The notes under the pieces: model-generated
Database searches by the model: none
The model's input: only the letters and a program-made list of their open reading frames with translations
What the model was told of the DNA's origin: nothing
In this document: positions 22,290 through 34,509 of the stretch, piece after piece
Layout of the letters: every line of letters starts with the position of its first letter
Position numbering within the stretch: position 1 is the stretch's first letter
NCBI RefSeq assembly: GCF_050947335.1
Contig: NC_134983.1
Location: 2,852,001 to 2,916,000, forward strand
Source of the DNA: Megachile rotundata
Lineage: Eukaryota; Arthropoda; Insecta; Hymenoptera; Megachilidae
Direction: 5' to 3'
Length of the DNA stretch: 64,000 nucleotides
Made by a program: the position numbers and the translations under genes

Positions 22290-23050
22290 TATGTATTAGA
22301 GGATTTAGAAAAGTAGGAAGTGTGACTCGATTTGATGACATAACATGTAGCAAGTAATCCTAATTAATCTTCACAGTATTAATCTTTCAATGCCGGTAAC
22401 GTAAAAATGATTGTCTATTGTATTAAATAAATATAATTAAATGTACATATATGATCGAAACATACAGCAGTATTGTAAAATGAAATATATTTACGACATA
22501 GCAATTTACAGTTTGAGCTTGACCAAAAGATTGGATAAGTCCTTTATTAATGTTATTAAAATAGAGTGATGGGTTGCAAAACAATGATGTATAATATTTT
22601 TCTATATGTAAAGTATCACTTTTGATGGTCGAAAGTCTAAAGTCTAAAACTACCGTGAAATAGCACTTAACCTTATCGAGTTAAAGTTGAAGATTTAATA
22701 GAAAATGGCTACATAATATTTTATTCGTACTCTTAAAACGAAATAGCTGAAATCAATTGTAAGAAACAATAGAATTGTATTGCGTTGTTGTATGTCAAAC
22801 GGCGAATTACGAAATATAGAAAGTATGACTCGATTTGATACTACAAAAGCACCGCAGAGTAACACTTACCGGTTATCGATTCGATAAAAATGGCCACATA
22901 AAGGTCCTATCAATATTCTTAATCCAAAATGGCTGATTGTCACTTGGAGAAACAATAGAGTTCCATTAAGTTGTTTCCGAGTAAATAGATTTCTAAATGT
23001 AGAAAGTGTGACGACGGGATAATGTAATATCGGAATTTCTCCATAATTTT
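22290..23050. repeat. Diverged partial tandem duplication
   Basis: The phrase AGTRTGACTCGATTTGAT ends segments at about 22331 and 22840, with a shortened form (AGTGTGACGACGGG) at about 23015. The preceding text also repeats: CACTTA-CC-TTATCGA, AAAATGGCYACATAA, AGAAACAATAGARTT, RAAAGTRTGAC. Similar AAAATRGCYACATAAATATCC text occurs at about 38715, suggesting a dispersed family. Confidence 0.5.
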
Positions 23051-24330
23051 ACATTTTGAAATATATGCAATTGTAAACTGAATAATCGTTAATGGACAAT
23101 ACTAAACTGTAAATTGATTGATCCATTGTTCGCTTCTGCGAAGAACCAGTCATTTTATGCTAAGAATGTGGATGAAATATTTACATGGGTCATACGTCAC
23201 ACCATACATACTATTCATTAAAACTTTGACAGGAAGCTTGTAGAAAATTTACTCGATAACATCCTAAAATTGATTTTCCGTTCCTTTTTCGAAAATTTTG
23301 TATAATGGAATGACCCACAAAAGTGGTTAACACGAGAAAACTGTACTTAAACGTAACCCACTGATGGCATGCAGGAATAAAATTCAGAATACATGATCAT
23401 AACAATTTCCTTTCGTGGAAATAAAAATATAAACTATAAAATTAACGGTTAAAAATGACATAGGTTAGGAAAATCATTCAGTTTCACGTAGTTAGTACCG
23501 CGCAAATAACAGGGCATTCACAACTTTTATTAATCATCAACCTGTCACGTCACAAGTTTCCTTGTCAATTAAACTCGAACATAGAAGAAAGCGGTGACAT
23601 AAAAACTTCTACAAGGTATCTACCTTATGTTCTCTAGCCCATAACTAAAAACCTTCTGCTATAAAAGTGACGTTAATCGATCGTAACTAAAACTAGATCC
23701 ATCTTCCTGCAAACATTCTATTTCTAGCTCGTTAAACGGTCAACCCCATGCACATATTGTACGAAACCAATAAAATACAAGGATCGTCCGGTCGTTGGTT
23801 TAAAAATCAACCTTAACAATTGATCGTTGAAGAGTGTGTCACAGTTTCGTGTTGTAAAAATGCTAAGGTAACCATACGGACGCTAGAATTTATGGACGCT
23901 GGGGCATACAAACAAATCTTCGACGCTATATAGGATCTACTAAGTTTTCCTACAACCTAATTAAAAACTCACTAATTCAGAATTCTAATAATATTTCGAT
24001 TTGAACATTAATAACTAAAAGTCAAATCACTGTCTGAAATTTGGTGACAAGGAAAACTTCTTCTGTCTTCAACTGAATATATAAATTCAAAAAGTAAACG
24101 CTTCTAACTGCATATTACTTCGTATTAAAGGAAGTAATAGAGATTGATTTGCATCATTTTACAATCAGCGGAAGGCTCTAAACGAAGGGCGATGCAGAAT
24201 GTAATATCCGGGGCAAATGCCCCGTTTGTCCAGCGTTAACGGCAATATTGGTGGTAACAATGCCATTGGCGAGATAAAGTAACAATAATCGGTCACCCCG
24301 TGAGCATTCGAATACTGCTTATTTGAGGTA
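23050..24330. other. AT-rich DNA, nothing assigned
   Basis: No exon-like block up to 24150. GGGGCAAATGCCCC (about 24211-24224) is a small palindrome in a slightly G+C-richer stretch. Confidence 0.4.
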
Positions 24331-24350
24331 TATTCCATGAACAGGTTCAG

Positions 24351-24441
24351 GTATATAAGGTACGGGTCGATAGTTACTGAAGGATCATAAAACCAGAAGA
24401 AACGAGCTATTGCTTAGGTGAGGTGGTCTCCGGCTATAAAA
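24351..24441 (+). promoter_or_regulatory. Possible core promoter with two TATA-like boxes
   Basis: GTATATAAGG at 24351-24360 and CTATAAAAA at 24433-24441 lie in a G+C-richer stretch. The ORF at 24487-24600 (38 codons from ATG, MHTRGNRLDRVISLSSFCFP...) lies downstream on plus. An antisense ATG frame of 65 codons (24582-24385, MPKKRRQQPAFQEWKTKRRQ...) also exists, so the direction of any transcript is unsettled. Confidence 0.25.
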
Positions 24442-24609
24442 ACGCAGGAACAAGTTCGAAGCAATAATGACATTGAAATAGCGATGCATACAAGAGGCAA
24501 CCGACTCGATAGAGTCATTTCTTTGTCTTCTTTTTGTTTTCCATTCCTGGAAAGCCGGCTGTTGCCTCCTCTTCTTCGGCATTGGCTCGATCTGTCTTGA
24601 AATTTACAC

Positions 24610-25680
24610 CTCGATCGAGAAATTATTCAATACTGCTTCTTGTTGCTTATACGCACTTTCTTCTATGCGGAATATTCGATTTGTGATGTCATTTATGATA
24701 TCATTTTCCTTCGCGAGTAAAATTTATAGGATTTCAGTGTTTATAGTTCTTCCATAAACAGTTCGTTTAAAGTTATTCAGTGTTTATGTCTCTTCTGCTG
24801 ACGCCAAAGAAATAAAATCTATTTCTCCTTTTTTCGATATAAAGAATGCAGGGAATTCCGTTTATAACTGTTTGAATTTAAAGGTTATTGTTTAGTCATC
24901 TTCCTATTATAATACTAATCTTTGATGACGTATGATAATATATTTTTTATTATTCTTATGTTAATTTTACTGAAAATTATATCGTTTATAAGAACTGAAA
25001 CAAATACTTCTTTTCTAACTAAGGGTTAATTTACCCCGACAAAGAATTTACATTAGCAAAATGTGACCTTATTATAACAAGTATAATAAGATTATATATA
25101 ATAACACACTATTTTAACACACAGTATTTTTACTATTTATTGCAAGAATTAACATAGCAAACTAGTAATACAGGGATAAATATACACAATAACTTAAAGA
25201 TTAGTGAAATTTTTAGAATTAAATTAAATTTCGTAAAATAGATATGCCCAAAAATTTACAGGGCAATACGTATGTATATGTACATGTGCATCTACATCGT
25301 TTGCATGCGAGTTCAATGAAAAGCAGTTACTTAATTTCACCTCATTCATCAGAAGTATCATAACAAAATCTCGCAATGGAACTGTTATACTCCTTCCACG
25401 CATTAGTACACTATACCTAAACCAGTATTTTGCTTCACATCTTACTCCAGTTTACACGAGTACGTGCATACATCATTTTTAGATCCGCACTGTTGCAAAA
25501 ACAAAAGAATGATGTTAATTAATGCTTAACCTATGCTTGTCCGTGCAAATAGATATGTCAGGTAGGACCACAATCTCACGTTGTAAATAACATTTTCATT
25601 TGCTAACATATAGCTATATATCGTGCAAAATTATTGCAAGAAAAACGAGTTTGCAAATACGCTTTTCGTGTCGGATGTTC
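24610..25680. other. AT-rich DNA, nothing assigned
   Basis: No exon-like block or array. A short ACGTATGTATATGTACATGT stretch is near 25268. Confidence 0.45.
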
Positions 25681-26030
25681 CGGTACGAAAGCAAGGCTGG
25701 GCCGTAACTCGATAAATCAGTAGAATGCAAATGAGATCGATAATGAATTTCGCTCGAGCAATTAACAATCTAACATTGGGGAGTGCATCGATGCGACAAA
25801 GGCCTTTGCGATGAGGTCCGTTTAATCACAATTTGCGTGCTTGCATTTTTACGAATGATTAATTAACCAGCGGCATGGATAACCAATTAAATTGAACCAT
25901 ACGTTGGTAAGGTCGTGATTAGTTAAAGTGTTGTCGCCACTTAACATCGCCGTGGCATGAGTCCGCTTGATTTACGTTGGGATAATCGAAACGTACGGGC
26001 TCGAACTTTCGAAAAAAATTGAAGAGAAAC
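25680..26030. promoter_or_regulatory. Complex non-coding block, possible enhancer
   Basis: Higher complexity than its flanks. It contains the octamer ATGCAAAT (about 25726) and several homeodomain-type cores (CAATTAAC, GATTAATTAACC, GGTTAATT-like words), and no frame is open for long. This texture fits a conserved non-coding element. Activity is inference. Confidence 0.25.
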
Positions 26031-27240
26031 TTAACCGGTCTCTTTGGCGTTTACCGATGAAATCATTGCTGTGTTGTAATTTGTCGAACGTAAACTAGTC
26101 ACGAAGATTTATTGATCATTACGATGTACTGATAATTAACCGTCAATTACTATACATCCCAACACTTAGACTTCAATGTCAATATTGGTAATCGAGAAGA
26201 CTTTTAGATTATCTTTTATATTAAGTTGTTAAGGAAACCATTTAATACCTATACATAAGACGCATTGTACAGAATGAAATAACCCTAATGAAGATAGATC
26301 GAAAGGTCAATAGTTCCTGTAGTATAAATATTTTTATAAGTTGTCATGTTTCTAAAATACGTTTAAATTAGTTCAAGTAATGTTTATATCAATTTTAGGT
26401 TAGATTAGGTCAATACTTTGTAATCAAATAAATTCGAGTTTTGTAAGTCGAAAATGTCAGAGGTCAATATAAGTACCAATACTTAACGTGATCAAGGTGT
26501 AAAACAATAATAAAATAGTAGTTTAAAAATTCTAGCATCTTTACTGAAAACCATATGGTTTAAGTGGTTAAATAAGGTAAGTAAAAATTTATTGTGCAAA
26601 CTATGTATGTAAATAGTATTCACATATATTGTATGTTATTCTGTGAGCATTTAATATTACATTGCTTTTTGAAAACATTGGCTCATGCATCTTTATTATT
26701 AGAGAGAAGTGCATGTGTACATATGGATTTGCTACATTGTGTATGTAATTTGAAAAATTGCGAATTTATATTTTTTTAAACTTAGGAATTTAGATATTTC
26801 GTGAATTGGAAATGTAAAAATTTAGATATGTCATAATTTAAAAATTTGAAAATTTAAAAATTCGGAAATATAAATATTTTATAATTTATGAATTCAGAAA
26901 TTTAGTAATAATATTGTATACAATATCTTTCTTTTGCAGTTACTTTTAAAAATTCACTTGCAGAATTCAATTGGTAAGAACTGCAAGCAAGAACCTTACC
27001 ATACTAATAACCGAAGCATCGTAAATTTCAAATGATGTCATTGTTGCAAAGGAGCGATATATGTCTACAAATCACTTATTAAAAATTTTGTAATTATACA
27101 CCTCAGTTACCCATAATGTAATGACGCATAAAATGTCAATAACTCATTTTTTACTGCTGCACTTGAATTCAAAATGTATCGACGATTCTATAAAAAGTTA
27201 ATATACTTTCGTAAAAACTTTCCTAACTAATTAGTAGCAA
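26030..27240. other. AT-rich DNA with a short octamer array
   Basis: 26770-26900 carries a GGAATTTAGATATTT-type degenerate array in plus polarity. The remainder holds no exon-like block. The frame at 26594-26779 has a true ATG but is AT-driven and is not called. Confidence 0.5.
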
Positions 27241-27299
27241 CTTCGAGAATTTGTAAATCTTCGCATTAAAATTTGAAGAACCCCGGTTCGAACAACCGA

Positions 27300-27562
27300 A
27301 AAAAGTGGGTTACTCTTGTCTTCTCCGACCACGTATCTCGTTAAGAAGCACATGCTTTTTTCTAAGAGCAAGGAATCACTTTCGACGTAATAAAGCAACG
27401 ATCCTTAATATTTTTATTGCGGTTCCCGTGCAAGGGATCGGGAATTCGGCATTTATTGGGAACCATGCAGAGCAGACCGGTTTTGTTTTCGATTTCGCGG
27501 ATGAGGCCGGTGAAATTACAGTAATACATTTCTTTCGAACAGAATTTGAACAGCAAAAGTAA
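27300..27562 (+). other. G+C-richer patch with open frames on both strands
   Basis: Plus frame 27305-27562 includes IFIAVPVQGIGNSAFIGNHA followed by an acidic stretch. A minus frame includes FPINAEFPIPCTGTAIKILR. Both are open through the patch and neither has an ATG or clear splice pair. The abrupt composition change suggests an exon relic or inserted gene fragment. The strand cannot be decided. Confidence 0.2.
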
Positions 27563-27564
27563 AT

Positions 27565-29300
27565 TCGAGAGAGACGTATTCTTACACGTAATGCGAAATT
27601 TTATTCTATCAAATTTATGATCAATAGAACTTGAACAACTGATCGATCAATTCATTTTCTATGTATGGTTAGAATTACTTCTCTCTACGGTAGAATTATT
27701 GATAATTTCAGTATAAGTTAATTCAAAAAATTAAATGAGCATTTTTGATTTAAATATCATAAGTTGATGTTAGAAATTGTTTTAGGTATTTTATAGACAA
27801 TGTCGTCGATATTAATTATTTCAATAACTAATAATCGAAAATTTAATGGTGATAATTTTATTTAAGTACGATTTATTTAAATAATACTTTATTATACATT
27901 TCTATAATAGCCATTTTATTATTTTCTTAATTAACTGAAATATGTATAATAATTGGAATAAAAATGCAGTACAGCTCATAGAAACACGAAACTGTCATTT
28001 GTTTATTATTAATCAATTTTCCTCATACCTTTTCCTGAACGAGTATTAATAGTACCGAACAATATGTGGATTTTTGTTATTATTATTATTATTTTCCTAT
28101 GTTGAAAAGCCTCATTTAAAATGAAAATATGAAGACCATATATTCATATTGTATACAAACTGCATGTAATTTTGTGAAGTTTCTAAGCACAAGTCTGATA
28201 TATTAAAAATAGCTCATTTTCGTGAAAACTGTCTAATTGAAAAATGCTGTTATGTAAGTATATAAATGTAAGTAATAATATGGTTGTTTAAAATGTTGAG
28301 TATATGATAATATTTTCTAATATCTATTGTAAAATTTCATACGTATCATGAAACGAGTAAACACAATCTACTCGTTTGATTATTAAAAAAGCTTGGAGTT
28401 GTTCTTTACTTTCTCTAAAGGAATATGGTTACCGTACCTATAATGCATGCATATGCATAATGCATGAGATATAAATAAAGTACAGGACCAAGTAATGTAA
28501 AATACAACATGTTTGGTTATTGTAAAAAATAGTTGCTCAGCTCCGATTAATAATTTACATACGCTTTAGAGTTTGTTGATATAAACAGGGAAGTTTTTAT
28601 AGTTCCACGTGGTATTTATTTGAAATCTCAGATAAATAAATTCTATTTATTGTAATATTGTGTAAGTTACAAGGACATCTGATTAGATTTAAGGTAAAAT
28701 ATATGTAAACGAAACTTTTATAGCTCCACTGAACATATTTTATTTGCAGTATGCATCTAAAATCTCTTACTTTGTCTTTACATGCTAACACTCAACTTCA
28801 CATGAATAACTTTTCAAGTGCATTCCCATTTTTATGAATTATTTTCAAAATTTTTTGTTCATGCTGATAATTGGAGCTTGTAAGGTTTACTCTACACTAA
28901 GTTCTATGCTATTTTTAAGTTCCTAAAACTCTGACATACTACTTTGTACTCGTACACTTTAATTGCTGTCGTAAATTCTCGTAAACTATCGTATCTCCAC
29001 TTGAACTTGAAATTCGGAATCAAACATTACAACAATAATGCAAACAAAATACAAATTTAGATACCAGTGAAGCAAAACAAGTAGAGCCGAAACAGAAGCT
29101 CAACATCTTATAATATTAATCGAATACAATTAAAATCGCAATCGCTAATAATAATAAATATCTAAAAACAATAGAGTAATGGAAACTTTGCTGATTATTA
29201 TTACCTTCTACTTAATTTATTATTTAAACTCGTCTAATCAAAGTATATCATTACTCAAACTTGTTGAAAAATCTGGTCGCAACGTTTCTTTTTCGGTGAG
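27565..29300. other. AT-rich DNA, nothing assigned
   Basis: Contains a GCATGCATATGCATAATGCATG palindromic cluster near 28445. AATAAA on the minus strand near 29215 could serve the candidate minus exon at 29530-29718. Confidence 0.4.
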
Positions 29301-29529
29301 AACATATTGAACTTGATCCCATCCCTATCTTGTGTACATCTCCACGTATAAAAAACGCCACACCTTTCCACCCTTATAATTCGCAAGTGACAAAGCTCGA
29401 CGATTCCATGCGACCGCTTCAGAAGGATCCCGGGGCCGAAAAACAAACCCGTGTCCCGAAAATAATTTTATCCTCGACCTCTTCCCTAATCCCCAGCTCT
29501 GGTTCCTGTGTTTGTGGCTTTTTCGAAGG

Positions 29530-29718
29530 CTACGGTGGCGTAAACGTGCAAAATGGAAACTCGAGACCGGCCCAGCTGTGCTCCGAACGATACGATGCCG
29601 ACAGATGCGGCGCGAGCAATAATACGGCAAGGAGAACCATCAGGAAAACCGCAACAATGGACGTCCAATCGGTCGGATCGTTGCTCGTGTAAACGGTCGT
29701 TAACCGAAGAGACAATGG
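29530..29718 (-). CDS. Candidate terminal exon with a membrane segment
   Basis: Read on minus, a pyrimidine-rich tract ending GGTTTCGTTTCAG precedes 29718. The frame then runs in phase 0 for 62 codons to TAG (29530-29532). It contains a strongly hydrophobic stretch (SIVAVFLMVLLAVLLLA), then a short hydrophilic end (...EFPFCTFTPP). That fits the last exon of a single-pass membrane protein. The island is open in nearly all frames: plus ATG frames at 29408-29692 and 29553-29756 are rivals. No family is recognised. The membrane segment and acceptor favour minus. Confidence 0.33.
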   Translation of the reverse strand, partial: PLSLRLTTVYTSNDPTDWTSIVAVFLMVLLAVLLLAPHLSASYRSEHSWAGLEFPFCTFTPP

Positions 29719-29799
29719 CTGAAACGAAACCGACCGAGAAAAAAAATATAGTGTGAGCTAAGTAAGCATCACCGACGGGGCTAGAAACCTTCACCCCTT

Positions 29800-31000
29800 G
29801 TCTGTTCTTTTCACGAATATCGGTTTTCTGTGACCTACATAAGCCGATTTTTTATCTACCAATTGTTTCCTGCACCCTTGTCGAAGGAACGAATTCTGCC
29901 AGGTTGCTTTTCAATGGATCACTATGTTTCTTATTGATGATAATTAATCTATTGATCGAATCGTGTCGAGAGAAGATTTCACTTTTTCGTCGTAATGAAA
30001 TATGTTGTTGTTTGAATCATTTGATGTAAATGTGTTAGTCGGAGGACTTGATAACTAAGTAATATGGGATGAAGGAAAAGATTTTGAATATGAAATGAGA
30101 GTAAAGAGTGTTATATCTCCTTTAAGTAAACTGAGTCGCTTAGCTTACGTACACTTTATAAAGTAAAGATGAGACTGTAGTTATTTTTTTCTTAGAAATA
30201 AGCATGTAATTTTATGTATTTTATTCTGTGTTTTAATTTATACCGTTTTTGCGTTCAATTATTCTGTGGACGATTGTTACTTGTATTTATACTCAATGTA
30301 AAATTAATAAGAGTACATTTATATTACTTCTGTTTAACGTAGAATTAAGAATAAATTTTTGTGATATAGTAATAAATATTATTAGCAAAAAATAACTTAC
30401 ATTGAATAACTCTCATAGTCTATAATACGTTCTTCGATACTTTTTTAATTAGTGAAATTGATGATTTCAATGTCACTTGCATGATAACGTACTTTTTTTA
30501 CCTTCTTTACTGTGAAATACAAGATACTTTTGAGTGGATTGTACAGTACGAAGTATGGTTGAGTTTTTTAAGGAAAATGGGATTTACGTCGAAATTTATA
30601 AGAAAAATGGCTACGTAGGGAAAAAAGTACTCATTATTCTTTTATTTCTGTTTGATCAGCCTTTAAATTTAAAACTTCTAACTTACAACTTGTCCAATTT
30701 AAGAATATGAAGACTTGATAGTTTGAAAATTTATGGACTTTTAATATTTTATGAATTAGCAAATTTGAAAATTAAAATATTTGCAAAATTTTCAAATTTT
30801 CAAATTTACGTATTTGATTCCTCAAAATTGAAAATACATGTTCATATAAGGAGTTCCTCTTCCTACACTGCTTCTCATACCTCAAAGGGTTAAAAGAATT
30901 AAGGGTTAAAGAAATAATTTCAAAATTCGATTAATAATCTATCATATCTTTAAATTACCGTAGCAATCAGTAATATTCTACATGTAAGTAATCATTCCTA
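29800..31000. other. AT-rich DNA with a small octamer array
   Basis: 30700-30830 has GAAAATTTATGGACTT/AATTTGAAAATT-type repeats in plus polarity. Nothing else assigned. Confidence 0.45.
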
Positions 31001-31007
31001 CAAAATA

Positions 31008-31250
31008 ATGATGCACTATTCACATTATCCAATCGTAACATTTATCTCAGCAATCGAAGAAAATCTTTTTCAACAAAATGCCACGCGTGAAAACGATAAA
31101 TTACCCACTTTCACCAGTGTAATCGCTTTTCAGCGACATGATAAACTTGTTCTTTCGAGAAAATCTTTGCTATCCCATAAAGCAATTCTTCTTCGACGCT
31201 CGAACGAGGTGTTTTCGCGAAACATCTCTTTGAATCGGTTCTTTTCGTGA
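31008..31250 (+). CDS. ATG-initiated 80-aa ORF, unknown
   Basis: Starts at tandem ATGATG (MMHYSHYPIVTFISAIEENL...) and ends TCG TGA. The composition is mixed with balanced codons and a basic C-terminal half (LSRKSLLSHKAILLRRSNEV). No signal peptide, domain or splice sites. It may be real or chance; poly(A) signals are not obvious. Confidence 0.22.
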   Translation: MMHYSHYPIVTFISAIEENLFQQNATRENDKLPTFTSVIAFQRHDKLVLSRKSLLSHKAILLRRSNEVFSRNISLNRFFS

Positions 31251-31609
31251 ATAGGTCTATAGGTCCCGATAAATCAATCGCTATCGTTATTTACAATTTC
31301 CCAGATATTTTCTCACGGCAGAATTTCAAATGGAATTTCACACGTGTGTCTTTTCGAAGAAATTTCACGCTAGGAAGTTAACTCGTAACATCAGGATAAT
31401 GGTACACCCTTTCCAGCCACACAGATTCGTTCATCAGTTTGTTCCCTCGTTAATCTTACGGTTCGACTGGCATAATCTGATGATTCATTATTCAGCCTTT
31501 TAATTGCGATGCGGAAGAAGTAATTTCTAAGCTTGACGAATTGCACAGGATTTCGTGAAATGTGCGAACGAACAGAGTTTAATCGCGATAAATCCTTCAA
31601 GTTTTTACG

Positions 31610-33130
31610 TGATTAATCGCAACGCGATCTTTTCGAGGTGGAAATGTCGGATTCTGTGTGAAATTCTCACAATTCTTAAACAGCAGATTTGATTGGTAGT
31701 CAAAGATTAACATTTTTCGGTGGAGATTAAATGAACTGTCAAGTTCGGGGATGTTTTTTATGATATATTAATAGCTTTAATTTCTATTTACTCTTTCGAT
31801 GTTATCGATCGGTAATTTCTAATTTAACGCTTGCTGCTTTTATGTAATAGCACAGTCTAGCATTATCTGAAATAGAAACACTTTACGCTGCATACGTAGA
31901 GTGGCACTATAATATACTCGCACAGATACATGCATTATTTGCTTGAAAAACTATAATCCGCAGCGATGGAAAATAAAATGTAGGATTTTACCAATTTGAT
32001 AGTACAATTGTAAAGGTAGTGATTTAATTTTAATAAATAAGTCATAAATTTTGGACGTTTATAAATGTTTAACTTCGCTTTTAGAAAATTGAGTTTAAAA
32101 ATTTTTCAAAATAAGGAAAAGTTTGTGGAAAGGAAAATAATAATTTCAGTAATTTTGAAAACAACAATTAATAGATGTAATTATAAGTATCGCTGTGTCA
32201 GTGATATTTATAATATTGTTACTTATACATGAATTTATGATAATTCTGATTATATACATAAAGGATGTATTATAGCATAATGACTTACTAACAATTTGGA
32301 TTCCTAAGGAGGGACAAAGGAAGATGATAGAAAATTGTATAAATTGAGATACCTAAGAAAAGCAACTATTTTATAGATTCTAAGGAATTACAAAAATGCA
32401 TGTAAAATGGAACATGTGTAGCGTTGCAACTGGTTGATTTTAAATAATTATAACTTCAAAAAAAATATCTCTAAAAATAAGGCCGAATAGAGTTTATATG
32501 CAGAGGAAAAGTTATTCGGAGTTTATCTTGATATGTTTTAAAATCAGTGGAATCAATGAAATGGACGCTACATAGCAAAAGTTATTAAATTTCTGATTTA
32601 GACCATTTTCATAATCAGGAATACAAATATTTACTTTTTATCGTAAAATGTTAGAATATTTGTAACGCGATCACGTCAAATCAACGTGTCTTAAAACATT
32701 ACACTTAACTTTTTTATAACTTTCCCATCATTTTGAGTACGTATAATGGCACTTGGACAATTTCACGAATTCTATATAACCTATAGATTTCACGGTATTT
32801 GTAGATTTCATACAATTTATAGACTCAACAGAATTTATGTGTAGACTCCGTAGAGTACATAAATTCTACAGAATCTATTCCGTAGAATCCATAGAATAAC
32901 ACCTTATCAGTAATTTGGTGTCGAAACTACCTCACTCTTGGCTATTTTCTACCATTTTGCCACCTTCTTACCACGTTTCGTTCATAATTAATAAAAATCC
33001 TGATTAGGTGACATCGTTAAACCGTATGAATAACAAGTCCTGAAAAAATCGCCGCTATCTAGTCACTACACGGCAGTTATTAGCTTAATCGGCTCCCATA
33101 ATTTCAAATTACGCGTACGGACTCGATCAA
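31610..33130. other. AT-rich DNA with a degenerate tandem repeat at 32765-32895
   Basis: At 32765-32895, words such as CTATAGATTTCAC, GTAGATTTCATA, ACAGAATTTA and CCATAGAATA recur, as a degenerate repeat of roughly 18 to 20 bp. The remainder is featureless. Confidence 0.5.
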
Positions 33131-33446
33131 CGTGCATAGAAAATCTTGGACCGTAGAAGTAGCACCACATTCCCTTCCTTACATTCTGCTTATCGCGATC
33201 GATATATTACGTAGACTCCTCGTTTTATCGTTTCTTCTAAACGCGACCACGTTCAATTACGCTACGAAGAAAGCAGCAGCTTCTACATCGCCGCCGCTGT
33301 TAAAGGGAAGTCTATAGCAACGTTAAATTAAATTCCAAAACTGAACTAAAACGATGGGATCTCTTCGCGATCAGAATCACGTAATATCGTATATCATGGC
33401 GGGTGTTTCCCGACTCGATACCGCCAGAGAAATCCCTTCTTGTCAG

Positions 33447-33546
33447 CTGTGAACGAGCAACAGGTTGTTCTGTACGCGTCGCGGTCACTGTTGTCCTCGT
33501 CCACCACACGTGCTACATCGTTTTGCACGTACACCGGATTGCACAG
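33447..33546 (+). CDS. Candidate internal exon, 100 nt
   Basis: Preceded by CCCTTCTTGTCAG and followed by the donor CACAG|GTATAC. The frame is open across it (phase 1 in, phase 2 out), reading VNEQQVVLYASRSLLSSSTT and on to YTGLH. The same frame stays open to 33658. No partner exon is fixed; an open stretch at 33100-33317 (with YILLIAIDILRRLLVLSFLL) lies upstream. No family recognised. Confidence 0.27.
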
Positions 33547-33949
33547 GTATACGATTCAATGTGAAATAGCTACACACGCGCCACAAATGATTAAGTCTTT
33601 CGATTATAATAACTATCAAGAGGCACTGCTTAGCTTTGCGCATGATTTACCAACGTGATTGGACAGACACGTTGCAAAACTGTTGATACGTAAACAAGGA
33701 TCTTTAATACGAAACTGGGTGTTGCGGATTGTATCACATTATTCTGAAGCTTGTAATTTAGCGGATTCATGATTAAGTCCAAACTATAAACAAGTTTAGC
33801 CGTACCAAATCTTAGCATGCATTTTCTTTTAAAATGTCTAATAGACCAATTAGTGTTTAAACATTTTCATTTCAAAGATATACAGGAACTTTAAAGTATA
33901 TTTTTATTCAATAAGTTACAACAGATGCTGATGGGAAATCATATTTACA

Positions 33950-34500
33950 AATTTTTGCGCCTACGATTTCCAAATTTCTAAAATTCTGCGATTTTAAGTT
34001 ATCAAAATTCCAAAATCACCGAACCGTCAATCATATTTTTTAAATTTCAAAAATTTTCGAATACTTAAATTTTTAGATCCACAGATTTTCAGTTTCCCAA
34101 AGTCCTTGGTCAACAAATAATAGTTCTAGATCCAAAAATTCTACATTCTCTAGTTCCTAAACTCCCAAATGTCTAATTAGTTAAGTCTACAAATTCTTAT
34201 ATCCCAAATACAATAATTTAAAAATCTTTATGTTTTAATATTTAAAAATGACAAAATTCCTAATTTCTCAAGCTTTTATATTTTTAATTCTACAAATCTC
34301 TTAACTACCGTATTTTCAAATTTCGAAATATCTAGACTGTTATATACTCAAAGTTAAAACTTTGAAAAAAAAAACACTAAAAAATCACTGCTAAAATTAA
34401 AAAATTTTGTTCCCACAATCCCAAATCAATAATCCCCAAAATTTCCTTTGAAAGATCTCAAATTTTTTAATTTCTAGCTGTAAAATTTATAAAATTATAA
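33950..34500 (-). repeat. Degenerate octamer-type array, purine strand minus
   Basis: Pyrimidine-rich on plus: CCAAATTTCTAAAATTC, CAAAATTCCTAATTTC and similar words every 8 to 12 bases. This is the mirror polarity of the 13.8 kb array. Confidence 0.7.
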
Positions 34501-34509
34501 TTTTCATAT

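Noticed and set aside
27285..27303. GGTTCGAAC resembling a tRNA T-arm
   Set aside because: The five bases on either side of the loop do not pair, and there is no acceptor or anticodon arm.
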